A stretch of DNA of 64,000 bases from CBFHWU01 sp965659665. Lineage in GTDB: Bacteria > Bacteroidota > Bacteroidia > Flavobacteriales > Flavobacteriaceae. Numbering within the stretch: position 1 is the stretch's first letter; each line of letters begins with the position of its first letter. The notes under the pieces were generated by a model, which saw nothing but the letters and a program-made list of their open reading frames with translations, did not search any database and was not told the DNA's origin. Below, piece after piece: positions 1-9,367 of this stretch. Position numbers and translations under genes: made by a program. The stretch lies in NCBI GenBank assembly GCA_965659665.1, contig CBFHWU010000015.1, positions 157,954 to 221,953 on the forward strand, written 5' to 3'.

Positions 1-908
1 TGTTTGAGTGCCTTTGGAATGGCTTTAATTGGGCCAATCCCCATAATTCGTGGTGGTACCCCAGCAGTTGCATAATTCACAAGACGGGCTATTGGAGATA
101 ACTTATGTTCTTTAATCATATCCTCACTCATGATTAAAGCCACAGCAGCTCCGTCGCTCATTTGTGAAGAATTACCAGCGGTAACACTACCTCCCATCGC
201 AAAGACAGGATTAAGCTTTTTTAAAGCGTTTATACTTGTTGATGCTCGAGGGCCTTCATCTGTAGTTACGGTATAGTATTTGGTTTCTCTTTTGTCAGAG
301 CCGTTTAAAAAGACTTCTTCAACACGAATAGGAACAATTTGATCTTTAAAAGAGTGATCAGCTTGTGCTTTCAATGCTTTTTGGTGAGATTGGTAGGCAA
401 ATGCATCTTGATCTTCTCTGGAGATTTTATATTGATGAGCAACTGCTTCAGCTGTGAGCCCCATATTCCAATAATAATCCTCTTTTCCTTCTTTGGCCAA
501 TTGATAGTCGGGTACAGGTTTGTAACCTCCCATTGGAATATAGCTCATGCTTTCTACTCCACCAGCAATGATGCAATCGGACATTCCGGCTTGTATTTTG
601 GCGGTAGCCATGGCTATGGTTTCTAAGCCAGAGGCACAATATCGATTTACAGTTACTCCAGGAACTTCTTCCGTATTCAATCCCATCAGCGAAATCAAAC
701 GAGCCATGTTCAGTCCCTGTTCGGCTTCTGGCATGGCATTTCCAATAATGACATCATCTATGCGTGTTTTGTCAAATTCTGGTAAACTATCCATCATAAA
801 GGAGATAGTTTCGGCGGCTAGCTCGTCAGGTCTTTTAAAACGAAATAAACCTCGCGGTGCTTTTCCTACTGCTGTTCGGTATGCTTTTACAATGTATGCC
901 GTTTTCAT
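1..908 (-). CDS. Acetyl-CoA C-acyltransferase (thiolase), 3' end outside window
   Basis: Thiolase that cleaves 3-ketoacyl-CoA with free CoA in the last step of beta-oxidation. About 302 N-terminal residues are visible from the ATG at 906-908; the frame runs open through base 1, so the C-terminal part with the GHP and CxG motifs lies outside. The nucleophilic cysteine is seen in NRYCASG (about residue 91), followed by AGGVESMS, both typical of the family. It is the last visible gene of a minus-strand run and starts 3 bases after the stop of the hydroxyacyl-CoA dehydrogenase gene, so the two are co-transcribed and act in consecutive steps. FadA or FadI type cannot be told apart here, so no symbol is given. 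Confidence 0.95.
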   Translation of the reverse strand, partial: MKTAYIVKAYRTAVGKAPRGLFRFKRPDELAAETISFMMDSLPEFDKTRIDDVIIGNAMPEAEQGLNMARLISLMGLNTEEVPGVTVNRYCASGLETIAMATAKIQAGMSDCIIAGGVESMSYIPMGGYKPVPDYQLAKEGKEDYYWNMGLTAEAVAHQYKISREDQDAFAYQSHQKALKAQADHSFKDQIVPIRVEEVFLNGSDKRETKYYTVTTDEGPRASTSINALKKLNPVFAMGGSVTAGNSSQMSDGAAVALIMSEDMIKEHKLSPIARLVNYATAGVPPRIMGIGPIKAIPKALK

Positions 909-910
909 AA

Positions 911-3316
911 TTAGTTACGTAAGGGTTTTCCAGTTTTTAACATATGTTGAATACGTTCTAAAGTTTTTCGTTCGGTACACAAGGACAAGAAGGCTTCACG
1001 TTCCATATCGAGTAAATACTGTTCACTAACCCGTGTAGGTTGCGATAAATCTCCACCTGCCATTACATAGGCAAGCTTATTGGCAATTTTTTTGTCATGA
1101 TCAGAAATATAGTTTCCTGCTTGCATAGAATCTGTTCCAACCAAAAACATGCCTAAAGCTTGTTTGCCCAATACTTTAATATCTTTCCTTTGTATGGGAG
1201 ATGTGTATCCGGCTTCAGCCATAAGAATGGCGTGTTTTTTGGCTTCGGCTAGTTGTCGTTGAGTTTGAACGACAACAATATCTTTCTCTTTTTGAAGAAA
1301 ACCAAAATCATAAGCTTCGTATACAGACTTGGATACTTTAGCCATTCCGATGGTCAAAAAAGCATCTTGTAAAACATTTACTTCCACATCATTTTTGCGA
1401 AACGAATCAGAAGCACGAAGAGTTAGTTCTTTTGATCCTCCTCCTCCAGGAATTACTCCAACTCCGAATTCGACTAATCCCATGTAGGTTTCGGCAGCTG
1501 CAATCACTTTGTCAGCATGCATTGAAAGTTCACAGCCTCCTCCTAAGGTCATCCCGTGAGGAGCAGCAATAGTTGGAATGGCAGAATAGCGCATTCTCAT
1601 CATGGTGTCTTGAAACAATTTAATAGCCATGTTAAGTTCATCATACTCTTGTTCAACAGCCATCATAAAGATCATACCAATATTCGCTCCCGCCGAAAAG
1701 TGTGCCCCTTGATTTCCAACGATAAGCCCTCTGAACGATTGCTCTGCGAGGTCAATTCCTTTATTTATCGCTTGGAGAACCCCTCCACCAATAGAATTCA
1801 TTTTAGAATGGAATTCAATATTTAGAATTCCGTCACCGATATCAATTAAAGAACATTCTGTATTTCCCCAAACTTTTTTATCGTTTCTCAAATGGTCTAA
1901 AATAATAAAAGCATCTTGACCTGGAACTTCAATAATTTTATCTTTTTGAGGTTGGTAACTCCATTTTTTTCCTTTATTTATATGATAAAATGAAGCCTCT
2001 TCTTTTTGTGTTAATGTTTTGATCCAAGGGGCTACCGAATAGCCTTCAGATGTCATTAATTCAATTCCCTTTTGAACTCCTATAGCATCCCATATTTCAA
2101 ATGGTCCGTGTTCCCAACCAAAGCCTGCTTTCATGGCTTCGTCAATATGAAAAATATCATCCGATATTTCAGGAATACGGTACTGAACATAAGCAAACAT
2201 ATCAGCGAAGTTTTTTCTATAAAATGTAGAAGCTTTATCTTTTCCTGATATTAAAACAGAAAAGCGATCGATCACCTGATCAATACCTTTTGTTTTTTCC
2301 AACGTATCAAATTTTGCTTTTACTTTTGATCGATATTCCATCTTGTCCAAATCCAATACTAGGATATCAGATATACCCTTTTTGTCTTTGATTTTTTTAT
2401 AAAAACCCTGGCCTGATTTGCTGCCTAACCATTGATTTTTCATCATTGACTGAATAAACGAAGGAAGTTGAAAAACCTCCCTACGTTCATCTTCTGTACA
2501 ATTTTCATACAAACCATTAGCCACATGAACTAAGGTATCAAGACCAACCACGTCAACCGTTCTAAAAGTAGCGGACTTTGGACGTCCTATAACGGGTCCA
2601 GTAAGCTTATCGACTTCTTCAATAGTCATTCCCAACTGATGGACTTGATGAAATAAACTTTGAATACAAAAAATTCCAATCCGATTTCCAATAAATGCAG
2701 GAGTATCTTTGGCGGGCACAGAGGTTTTTCCCAAAAATCGGCTACCATAATCCGTTAAAAAATCAATTACCTCCGTTTTGCAATCGGGACCTGGAATAAT
2801 TTCGAAAAGTTTTAAATATCGTGGTGGATTAAAAAAATGTGTGACCGCAAAATGTTTTTGAAAATCTTGAGATCTCCCTTTATTCATATACTTAATGGGG
2901 ATTCCAGACGTATTTGAAGTAATTAAAGTACCAGGGGTTCTATACGGTTCTATTTTTTCAAAAATTTGTTGTTTTATATCTAATCGTTCGACAACAACTT
3001 CAATAATCCAATCGGCTTTTGATAACTGATTTAGATCCTCTTCCAGGTTAAAGGTACTTATTCGTTCGGCAAAAGAGGGGTGATAAAGTGGAGCGGGATT
3101 AGAATTAATGGCTCGTTTTAAATTGGCATTTACTATTCGATTCCTCACTTTGGGGTGGTTGAGGTGTAAACTTAATTTTTCTTCCTCTTCAATTAAATTT
3201 TTTGGAGCGATATCAAAGAGTGAAACACTAACTCCAATATTTGCAAAATGACAGGCGATACCAGACCCCATAATTCCTGATCCAATGACGGCTACTTGTT
3301 TAATATTTCTTTTCAT
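911..3316 (-). CDS. 3-hydroxyacyl-CoA dehydrogenase / enoyl-CoA hydratase fusion (FadB-like)
   Basis: Two-function beta-oxidation enzyme of about 801 aa. The N-terminal half is an NAD-binding hydroxyacyl-CoA dehydrogenase with the dinucleotide loop GSGIMGSG at residues 12-19 and the continuation THFFNPP. The C-terminal third is a crotonase/enoyl-CoA hydratase fold with HFSAGANIG and GMTLGGGCELS, which would supply the oxyanion hole. This domain order is the reverse of E. coli FadB. The ATG at 3316 is preferred: it follows the marR stop by one base, whereas the longer reading uses TTG at 3328 inside marR. It sits between marR and the thiolase gene, consistent with one fatty-acid degradation operon. 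Confidence 0.93.
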   Translation of the reverse strand: MKRNIKQVAVIGSGIMGSGIACHFANIGVSVSLFDIAPKNLIEEEEKLSLHLNHPKVRNRIVNANLKRAINSNPAPLYHPSFAERISTFNLEEDLNQLSKADWIIEVVVERLDIKQQIFEKIEPYRTPGTLITSNTSGIPIKYMNKGRSQDFQKHFAVTHFFNPPRYLKLFEIIPGPDCKTEVIDFLTDYGSRFLGKTSVPAKDTPAFIGNRIGIFCIQSLFHQVHQLGMTIEEVDKLTGPVIGRPKSATFRTVDVVGLDTLVHVANGLYENCTEDERREVFQLPSFIQSMMKNQWLGSKSGQGFYKKIKDKKGISDILVLDLDKMEYRSKVKAKFDTLEKTKGIDQVIDRFSVLISGKDKASTFYRKNFADMFAYVQYRIPEISDDIFHIDEAMKAGFGWEHGPFEIWDAIGVQKGIELMTSEGYSVAPWIKTLTQKEEASFYHINKGKKWSYQPQKDKIIEVPGQDAFIILDHLRNDKKVWGNTECSLIDIGDGILNIEFHSKMNSIGGGVLQAINKGIDLAEQSFRGLIVGNQGAHFSAGANIGMIFMMAVEQEYDELNMAIKLFQDTMMRMRYSAIPTIAAPHGMTLGGGCELSMHADKVIAAAETYMGLVEFGVGVIPGGGGSKELTLRASDSFRKNDVEVNVLQDAFLTIGMAKVSKSVYEAYDFGFLQKEKDIVVVQTQRQLAEAKKHAILMAEAGYTSPIQRKDIKVLGKQALGMFLVGTDSMQAGNYISDHDKKIANKLAYVMAGGDLSQPTRVSEQYLLDMEREAFLSLCTERKTLERIQHMLKTGKPLRN

Positions 3317-3317
3317 T

Positions 3318-3767
3318 TTATGAATCAACTCGTTCAGAATAAATTAATTTAGATTGTATGAGTTCCAATATTTTTTCAGAAACTTCATTAAAAACTTTGA
3401 TTTTATCATCACTGATTACCTCATTGACTTTATCGTTAAAACGCAATACATAATCTTTAGAAACATTTCTTTTTTTTAGTCCGTTAGGAGTCAATTTAAT
3501 GATCACGCTTCGTCCATCATCAGGGTGAGGTACTCTAAAAACGAGTCCTTTTTGTTCCATTACTTTTAATGTTCTTGAAAGACTAGTAGATTCCATTCCC
3601 ATTTTTGGTCCCAGGGCTGTAGAGGGTGTCCCTTTTATTGGGTCTATGCTAAGTAGCGTAAAACCTGTAGCCATAGTGGTTCCGTATTTTGAAGCTTCCT
3701 CATTGTACATTTTAGCAATAGCTTGCCAAGTTGCTCGGAGAACGTAATCGATAGTTTTATTATGCAT
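3318..3767 (-). CDS. MarR-family transcriptional regulator of the fatty-acid operon
   Basis: Winged-helix regulator of 149 aa. The MarR pattern is visible: an N-terminal dimerisation helix, a recognition segment around SLSRTLKVMEQKGLV, and a wing with HPDDGRSVIIKLT. The start is placed at the ATG at 3767; the longer frame would begin at TTG 3776. The gene lies directly upstream of the beta-oxidation genes with one base between stop and next start, and downstream of an acyl-CoA synthetase. Two near-identical palindromes flank its promoter and one covers its start codon, so it very likely represses itself and the downstream genes. By analogy with other regulators of such operons the ligand could be an acyl-CoA; this is inference. 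Confidence 0.92.
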   Translation of the reverse strand: MHNKTIDYVLRATWQAIAKMYNEEASKYGTTMATGFTLLSIDPIKGTPSTALGPKMGMESTSLSRTLKVMEQKGLVFRVPHPDDGRSVIIKLTPNGLKKRNVSKDYVLRFNDKVNEVISDDKIKVFNEVSEKILELIQSKLIYSERVDS

Positions 3768-3774
3768 ACATAAC
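3759..3774. promoter_or_regulatory. Predicted MarR operator 1 (over the marR start codon)
   Basis: The 16-base sequence ATTATGCATACATAAC is a near-palindrome with one asymmetric position pair. It contains the marR ATG (3765-3767) and the expected transcription start. It is almost identical to the palindrome at 3791-3806, exactly 32 bases away, about three helical turns. Confidence 0.7.
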
Positions 3775-3781
3775 AAATATA
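3774..3781 (-). promoter_or_regulatory. -7 promoter element of marR-fadB-fadA
   Basis: Read on the minus strand this is TATATTTG, an exact match to the Bacteroidota -7 consensus TAnnTTTG. It lies between the two palindromes and 7 bases upstream of the marR ATG, so the transcript would have almost no leader. Confidence 0.65.
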
Positions 3782-3790
3782 CAAAAAAAC

Positions 3791-3806
3791 ATTATGCATG
3801 CATAAC
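3791..3806. promoter_or_regulatory. Predicted MarR operator 2 (over the -33 region)
   Basis: ATTATGCATGCATAAC contains a perfect 14-base palindrome (TTATGCA/TGCATAA). It covers the region where the -33 element of the marR promoter would lie and sits between the end of the acyl-CoA synthetase gene (3822) and marR. Repeated nearly unchanged at 3759-3774. Confidence 0.7.
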
Positions 3807-3821
3807 AAAACAATTAAAAGT

Positions 3822-5600
3822 TTATGTAGAAGGATACATGGAAAGGTATTCCTTTTGGTATTTATCCATTAAAACACGACGTCTTAATTTCATGGTTGGC
3901 GTGAGATGTCCAGAGTCAACTGTCCAGGTATCGGCAGTAAGAGAGAATTTTTTCAGTTTTTCCCAACTCCCAAAATTTTTATTGAAGAAATTGAGTTCTT
4001 GTTGAATTTTTTCAATAACTAAATCATGAGCAATTATATTTTTTGGATCGGAATCAATATTAAGGTTTTCACTTACTGACCATTTTAAAATACTTTCAAA
4101 ATTGGGCTGAATAAATGCAGATGGATGTTTTTCACCTTCGCCAACAACCATGATGTGATCAATAAAGATGGACTGTTTCATTACGTTTTCGATCACTTGA
4201 GGGGCGATATATTTCCCTCCAGAAGTTTTGAATATTTCTTTTTTTCTATCTGTTATTTTCAAAAAACCATCTTGGTCGATATATCCAATATCTCCCGTAT
4301 GAAAATAGTTATCTTTAAGTATTTTATTGGTTAACTTTTCGTCTTTATAATACCCCATCATCACATTAGGACCTTTACAAAGTATTTCGCCATCTTCAGC
4401 AATTTTAACTTCGACCTTTTCAATAATTTTCCCAACGGTTCCTATTCGAAAACCTTTATTTCGCATATCATTTACTGAGATTACAGGAGAAGTTTCACTT
4501 AATCCGTATCCTTCGCATATGGTAATTCCAGCAGCAGTAAATATTCTTGCAAGTCGAGGTTGAAGAGCTGCACTTCCAGAGGCAATTATTTCTAATTTTC
4601 CGCCTAATGCTGCTTTCCATTTATTAAAGATTAACAAACGTGCAACCGAAAGCTTGAGGCTAAACCACCATCCATTTTGTCGATAAGGTTCATATTGCAA
4701 TCCGAGTTGTACTGCCCAGTTAAAAAGTTTTTTCTTTATTCCAGATAAACTCTGTCCTTTCGCATATATTTTATCATATAATTTTTCTAACAATCTGGGT
4801 ACTGCAGTCATGATATTGGGGTGTACTTCATTTAAGTTTTCAGAAATGGTATCTAGCCCTTCAGCAAAATATACATTAACTCTTTTGTGTAAATATAAAT
4901 AACTTAACATCCGTTCGTAAATATGACAGATAGGTAAAAAACTCAACGCGACTTCACCTCCAAAACCAAGTGGAAGTCTTTTTTCGCTTGCAATAACATT
5001 ACTGACAATATTTTGATGACTTAACATTACCCCTTTGGGCTTTCCAGTGGTTCCTGAAGTGTAGATGATAGTTGCCAAATCATGAGGTTGAATTCCCTCC
5101 ATCATTAACTCTAGATGAGTTTGGGCTGCAATATCTTTTCCTAGTTTGAGGGCATCGTTCCAGTTTTCAGAACCTTCGACTTGGTCAAAAGTGTAAATAT
5201 TTTTTAAACTAGGACACTTTTCCTTAACACTTACCAATTTAGACAAGACTTCTTTATCCGAAACAAAGCAATAAATGGATTCTGAATGATTTATGATATA
5301 GGCATAATCTTGCCCTGAAATAGTGGGATATATAGGAACATTAACAGCACCAATTTGAGAAAGTCCCATGTCAACAATACACCATTCGGTTCTATTATTT
5401 GTGGAGATTAAGGCAATTTTGTCACCAGATTTCACCCCCAAATTAAGGAAAGCTCGACTCATTTGATCGGCTTTTTCTTTATATTCCTTGGTTGAAATTC
5501 CCTTCCATACCCCTTCGTACTTAGTATTTAATACGTTGCTCTCTGGATAGTGTTTAGCCTGTATAGCTAAAATGTCGAATAGTCGTTTTGGAACTGTCAT
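3822..5600 (-). CDS. Long-chain fatty acid-CoA ligase (AMP-binding, FadD/ACSL family)
   Basis: Activates fatty acids to acyl-CoA with ATP, the entry step of beta-oxidation. The 592-aa protein has the phosphate-binding motif YTSGTTGKPKGVMLSH at about residues 178-193, the adenine/Mg motif GYGLSETSP, and TGDIGYIDQDGFLKITDRKKE near the C-terminus, all standard for adenylate-forming ligases. The length and the insert before the last motif fit the long-chain (ACSL/FAA1) type better than acetyl-CoA synthetase. It precedes marR and the beta-oxidation genes on the same strand with 54 bases between coding regions, which hold the operators, so it may be expressed separately from them. Confidence 0.95.
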   Translation of the reverse strand: MTVPKRLFDILAIQAKHYPESNVLNTKYEGVWKGISTKEYKEKADQMSRAFLNLGVKSGDKIALISTNNRTEWCIVDMGLSQIGAVNVPIYPTISGQDYAYIINHSESIYCFVSDKEVLSKLVSVKEKCPSLKNIYTFDQVEGSENWNDALKLGKDIAAQTHLELMMEGIQPHDLATIIYTSGTTGKPKGVMLSHQNIVSNVIASEKRLPLGFGGEVALSFLPICHIYERMLSYLYLHKRVNVYFAEGLDTISENLNEVHPNIMTAVPRLLEKLYDKIYAKGQSLSGIKKKLFNWAVQLGLQYEPYRQNGWWFSLKLSVARLLIFNKWKAALGGKLEIIASGSAALQPRLARIFTAAGITICEGYGLSETSPVISVNDMRNKGFRIGTVGKIIEKVEVKIAEDGEILCKGPNVMMGYYKDEKLTNKILKDNYFHTGDIGYIDQDGFLKITDRKKEIFKTSGGKYIAPQVIENVMKQSIFIDHIMVVGEGEKHPSAFIQPNFESILKWSVSENLNIDSDPKNIIAHDLVIEKIQQELNFFNKNFGSWEKLKKFSLTADTWTVDSGHLTPTMKLRRRVLMDKYQKEYLSMYPST

Positions 5601-5647
5601 AATCTAGGCAATTTAAAAAAAAACTTTTAAATAAGGGATTTTAGCTA

Positions 5648-8600
5648 TTAAATATGTAGCCAATTGTGTGCATTAACAAAAGCTTGAATCCATGGAGTTA
5701 CTTCATCATTACGGTCTGGATACATAGCCCAATTCCACGGAAAGTTAGCACGTTCTAGGTGAGGCATCATTACCAGATGTCTACCGTTATCACTATTTAG
5801 CATAGCCGTGTTATATGCGGATCCATTTGGGTTTGATGGATAAGATTTGTGGGTATATTTGGCTGTAATATGATATCTTTCTTCATGGAGGGGAAGATGG
5901 AATTTCCCTTCAGCATGAGCTGACCAAATACCCAAAACACTTCCTTCCATATTGTTGAGCATCACAGAATTATTTTGTTGTATGCTTACACTTGTAAATA
6001 CACATTCAAATTTGCCAGAATCGTTGTGGAGCATTTTGGGTTTTTCTTCATGATCGGGATGCAACAAGCCCAGCTCAATAAAAAGTTGACACCCATTACA
6101 TACCCCTAACGATAGCGTGTCATCACGTTCAAAAAAATTGGTTAGAGCAATTTGGGCATTTTCATTGTATCTAAAAGATCCAGCCCAGCCTTTTGCAGAA
6201 CCCAAAACATCAGAATTTGAAAACCCTCCAACAGCAACAATAAATTGAACATCCTCAAGATTTTCACGTCCCGACATTAGATCGGTCATATGAATATCTT
6301 TGACATCAAAGCCAGCCAAATCCATAACGTAAGCCATTTCGCGTTCAGAATTACTCCCTTTTTCTCGAATTATTGCTGCTTTAATTCGTTGACCTGGAGT
6401 GGGTTTTTTTCCTGTAAAATGTTTAGGAAACTTAAATTTAAGAGGTGTTTGATCAAATGATTTAAATCGCTCTTGAGCTTTTGCTTCTCCGCTTTGTATT
6501 CGATCTAATAAGTAAGATGTTCTAAACCAATGCTTACGATAATCAAAAATATCAAAATGAAAAGATTTTTCATGAAAACGAATACGAACAGCATTATCTG
6601 AAGTAACATGGCCAATTTTGATAAGCTCTACTCCTTTTTGTTTGATTGTTTGAGCAGTTTTTTTAGTTAATTGAATTATCAGGGAGGGATTTTCGGCAAA
6701 AAGTAATTCGACAATATTCACGTTTTTATATTCCGAAAAATCTAAATTTAATCCTGTATTGATTTCAGGAAAACACATTTCGAGTAAGCTCGTGATGAGC
6801 CCTCCAGAGCCAATGTCATGCCCCGAAACAACTCCACCGCTTTTTATGGCATCTTGAACGACGGTAAAGGTTTTTTTAAAGTATTGACTATCAATAATAT
6901 CAGGCGATTTTTTTCCTATAACCCCTTGTAATTGGGCAAAAGAAGACCCTCCAAGCAAATGGGTGCTACTGCTCATGTTTATGTAATAGAGTGCATCGTC
7001 TGTTTGCCTGGCAACAGGTTTAATTACACGAAGAACATTGGAGCAGTGAGCTGTCGCAGATATAATTACAGTGCCAGGAGCTATTACATTTTTATCGGGA
7101 TATTTTTGCTTCATTGATAATGAATCTTTTCCTGTTGGGATATTCACCCCGAGCTCAATAGCAAATTTTGAACAAGCTTGTACAGCTTTGTATAATCGAG
7201 CATCTTCCCCCAAATTATTACAAGGCCACATCCAGTTAGCAGATAAGCTAATGGAGCTAATGCCTTTTTCGATAGGGGTCCAAATGATATTGGTAAGTGC
7301 TTCAGCGATTGCCAATCGACTTCCAGCCTCGGGGTCGATCAGAGCGCTAAGAGGTGCATGTCCAATAGAAGTAGCAATTCCATTTTGTCCTGTATAATCT
7401 AAAGCCATAACTCCACAATTGGCCAATGGTAATTGAAGGCTTCCAACCGTTTGTTGTTGTGCAACTTTTCCACCTACGCATCGATCAACTTTGTTGGTAA
7501 GCCAATCTTTACAAGCAACAGCCTCTAATTGAAGCAAATGCTCAACGTATTCATAGATAAGAGTAGGATCGTAATCAACATCTTTATATTCCTTCTTAAT
7601 TGTTTGATCCCTCATTATTGTTTGAGGTGTTTTACCAAAAAAGTCGGCAAGTGAAAGATCAATGGGTTTTTGATTGGTTTTTTCAGAAGTGATCTCAAAG
7701 CGATAATCTCCTGATATAGTTCCAACTACAAATAATGGAGCACGTTCGCGTTTTGCGATTTTTTGAAGATGTTTTAATGATTTGGCAGCAATAACAAGTC
7801 CCATTCGTTCTTGAGATTCGTTTCCAATGATTTCTTTTGCAGATAATGTTGTATCTCCCACAGGAAGTTTATCCATATTAATGTGTCCTCCTGTTTCCTC
7901 AACCAGTTCAGAAAGACAGTTTAGATGTCCTCCAGCTCCATGGTCATGAATTGAAACGATGGTATTTTTATCAGATTCGACAAATGCACGAATGGTATTG
8001 GCCACTCTTTTTTGCATTTCTGGGTTCGAACGCTGTACTGCATTCAGTTCTATCCCAGAGTCGAAAGCACCTGTATCAGCCGATGAAACTGCAGCACCTC
8101 CCATTCCGATGCGATAGTTATCGCCACCCATCACAACAATAACATCCCCTTTTTTTGGTTTGTCTTTTTGGCTCTGAGTTAGATTGGTATATCCAATACC
8201 ACCAGCGAGCATGATCACTTTATCGAATCCAAAAAAGGCATTATTTTCTTGGTGTTCAAATGTGAGGAGTGAACCTGAAATAAGGGGTTGTCCAAATTTA
8301 TTTCCAAAATCAGAAGCACCATTTGAAGCTTTTATCAGAATATCTTCAGGAGCTTGATAAAGCCATTTTCTTTCTTCAGCTTGTATCCAGCGTCGGTGGT
8401 TATCTAGTCGTGGATAGGCTGTCATATACACAGCTGTACCAGCGAGTGGAAGTGAACCTTTTCCACCAGCCAAACGATCTCGAATTTCTCCCCCTGAGCC
8501 AGTAGCAGCCCCATTAAAGGGCTCGACTGTAGTTGGGAAATTATGTGTTTCAGCTTTGAGAGATATGGCAGAGGGGATTATTTTTTTGGTATAAAAACTT

Positions 8601-9280
8601 GCTTCTTCTCCTTTTTTTGGAGCGAATTGTTCGATAGAGGGACCTTTGATAAAAGCTACATTGTCTTTATACGCCGAAATTAGATTCTCCCCATGATTCT
8701 GGGATGTTTTTTTTATTAATTCAAAGAGTGACGCATCCATCGGCTTCTCATCTATAATGAATTGACCATTGAATATCTTATGACGACAGTGTTCTGAGTT
8801 AACTTGAGAAAATCCAAAGACTTCTGAGTCTGTAAGTTTTCGTTTTAAATTTATCGAGAGCTGCTCTAAGTATTCAACTTCGGCCGCGTTTAATGAAAGA
8901 CCTTGTTCGAGGTTGTAAACATTTATATCCTCAATTTCGTGAACGGGGTCAGGTTGTATATCGATAGTGAAGAGTTGTTGTCCAATTTCATGAAATTTTT
9001 GAAACAACATAGGATCAAAATCGACATTTGAAGGGATGAATTTTTCGATACGAATAATTCCTTTGATGCCCATGTTTTGGGTAATTTCAACGGCATTGGT
9101 ACTCCATGGTGTAACCATAGAGACACGCGGACCGACAAAATCGCCTTCTAAATAGGATTTTGAGATATAAGGTTGTCCATCAAAAAGCCAGCTTATCTTT
9201 TCTTGATCCAGTTCTGATAAGGGGATTTGAGTTTGAACAGCGTAAACAACACTATTTTTGTTTCCAAAAAAACAAATCAT
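5648..9280 (-). CDS. purL: Phosphoribosylformylglycinamidine synthase, single-chain form
   Basis: Converts FGAR to FGAM with ATP and glutamine, the fourth step of purine synthesis. At 1210 aa this is the long form: an N-terminal FGAR-AT linker region, two AIRS-like synthase halves (for example VSSADTGAFDSGIELN and the later VSGHDIGSGGLITSLLE), and a C-terminal class I glutamine amidotransferase. The amidotransferase nucleophile is in GVCNGCQLFIELG at about residue 1060, and a His/Glu pair is visible in MMPHLERANFPWNW. No separate purQ or purS is needed. It is transcribed from its own promoter (-7 element at 9300-9307) and ends 47 bases before the acyl-CoA synthetase gene. Confidence 0.98.
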   Translation of the reverse strand: MICFFGNKNSVVYAVQTQIPLSELDQEKISWLFDGQPYISKSYLEGDFVGPRVSMVTPWSTNAVEITQNMGIKGIIRIEKFIPSNVDFDPMLFQKFHEIGQQLFTIDIQPDPVHEIEDINVYNLEQGLSLNAAEVEYLEQLSINLKRKLTDSEVFGFSQVNSEHCRHKIFNGQFIIDEKPMDASLFELIKKTSQNHGENLISAYKDNVAFIKGPSIEQFAPKKGEEASFYTKKIIPSAISLKAETHNFPTTVEPFNGAATGSGGEIRDRLAGGKGSLPLAGTAVYMTAYPRLDNHRRWIQAEERKWLYQAPEDILIKASNGASDFGNKFGQPLISGSLLTFEHQENNAFFGFDKVIMLAGGIGYTNLTQSQKDKPKKGDVIVVMGGDNYRIGMGGAAVSSADTGAFDSGIELNAVQRSNPEMQKRVANTIRAFVESDKNTIVSIHDHGAGGHLNCLSELVEETGGHINMDKLPVGDTTLSAKEIIGNESQERMGLVIAAKSLKHLQKIAKRERAPLFVVGTISGDYRFEITSEKTNQKPIDLSLADFFGKTPQTIMRDQTIKKEYKDVDYDPTLIYEYVEHLLQLEAVACKDWLTNKVDRCVGGKVAQQQTVGSLQLPLANCGVMALDYTGQNGIATSIGHAPLSALIDPEAGSRLAIAEALTNIIWTPIEKGISSISLSANWMWPCNNLGEDARLYKAVQACSKFAIELGVNIPTGKDSLSMKQKYPDKNVIAPGTVIISATAHCSNVLRVIKPVARQTDDALYYINMSSSTHLLGGSSFAQLQGVIGKKSPDIIDSQYFKKTFTVVQDAIKSGGVVSGHDIGSGGLITSLLEMCFPEINTGLNLDFSEYKNVNIVELLFAENPSLIIQLTKKTAQTIKQKGVELIKIGHVTSDNAVRIRFHEKSFHFDIFDYRKHWFRTSYLLDRIQSGEAKAQERFKSFDQTPLKFKFPKHFTGKKPTPGQRIKAAIIREKGSNSEREMAYVMDLAGFDVKDIHMTDLMSGRENLEDVQFIVAVGGFSNSDVLGSAKGWAGSFRYNENAQIALTNFFERDDTLSLGVCNGCQLFIELGLLHPDHEEKPKMLHNDSGKFECVFTSVSIQQNNSVMLNNMEGSVLGIWSAHAEGKFHLPLHEERYHITAKYTHKSYPSNPNGSAYNTAMLNSDNGRHLVMMPHLERANFPWNWAMYPDRNDEVTPWIQAFVNAHNWLHI

Positions 9281-9299
9281 AAAATGATCTTGAGATAGA

Positions 9300-9307
9300 C
9301 AAAAATA
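9300..9307 (-). promoter_or_regulatory. -7 promoter element of purL
   Basis: TATTTTTG on the minus strand matches TAnnTTTG exactly and lies 19 bases upstream of the purL start codon, giving a short leader. No purine riboswitch was seen between it and the gene. Confidence 0.6.
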
Positions 9308-9367
9308 AGAATTTATCTTGCTACAATCTTGTTATTTATTGGATTAAAGGTCGATTTTATTAACAGT

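Noticed and set aside
7071..7397. Plus-strand 108-codon ORF inside purL
   Set aside because: Antisense shadow of a strongly conserved purL region.
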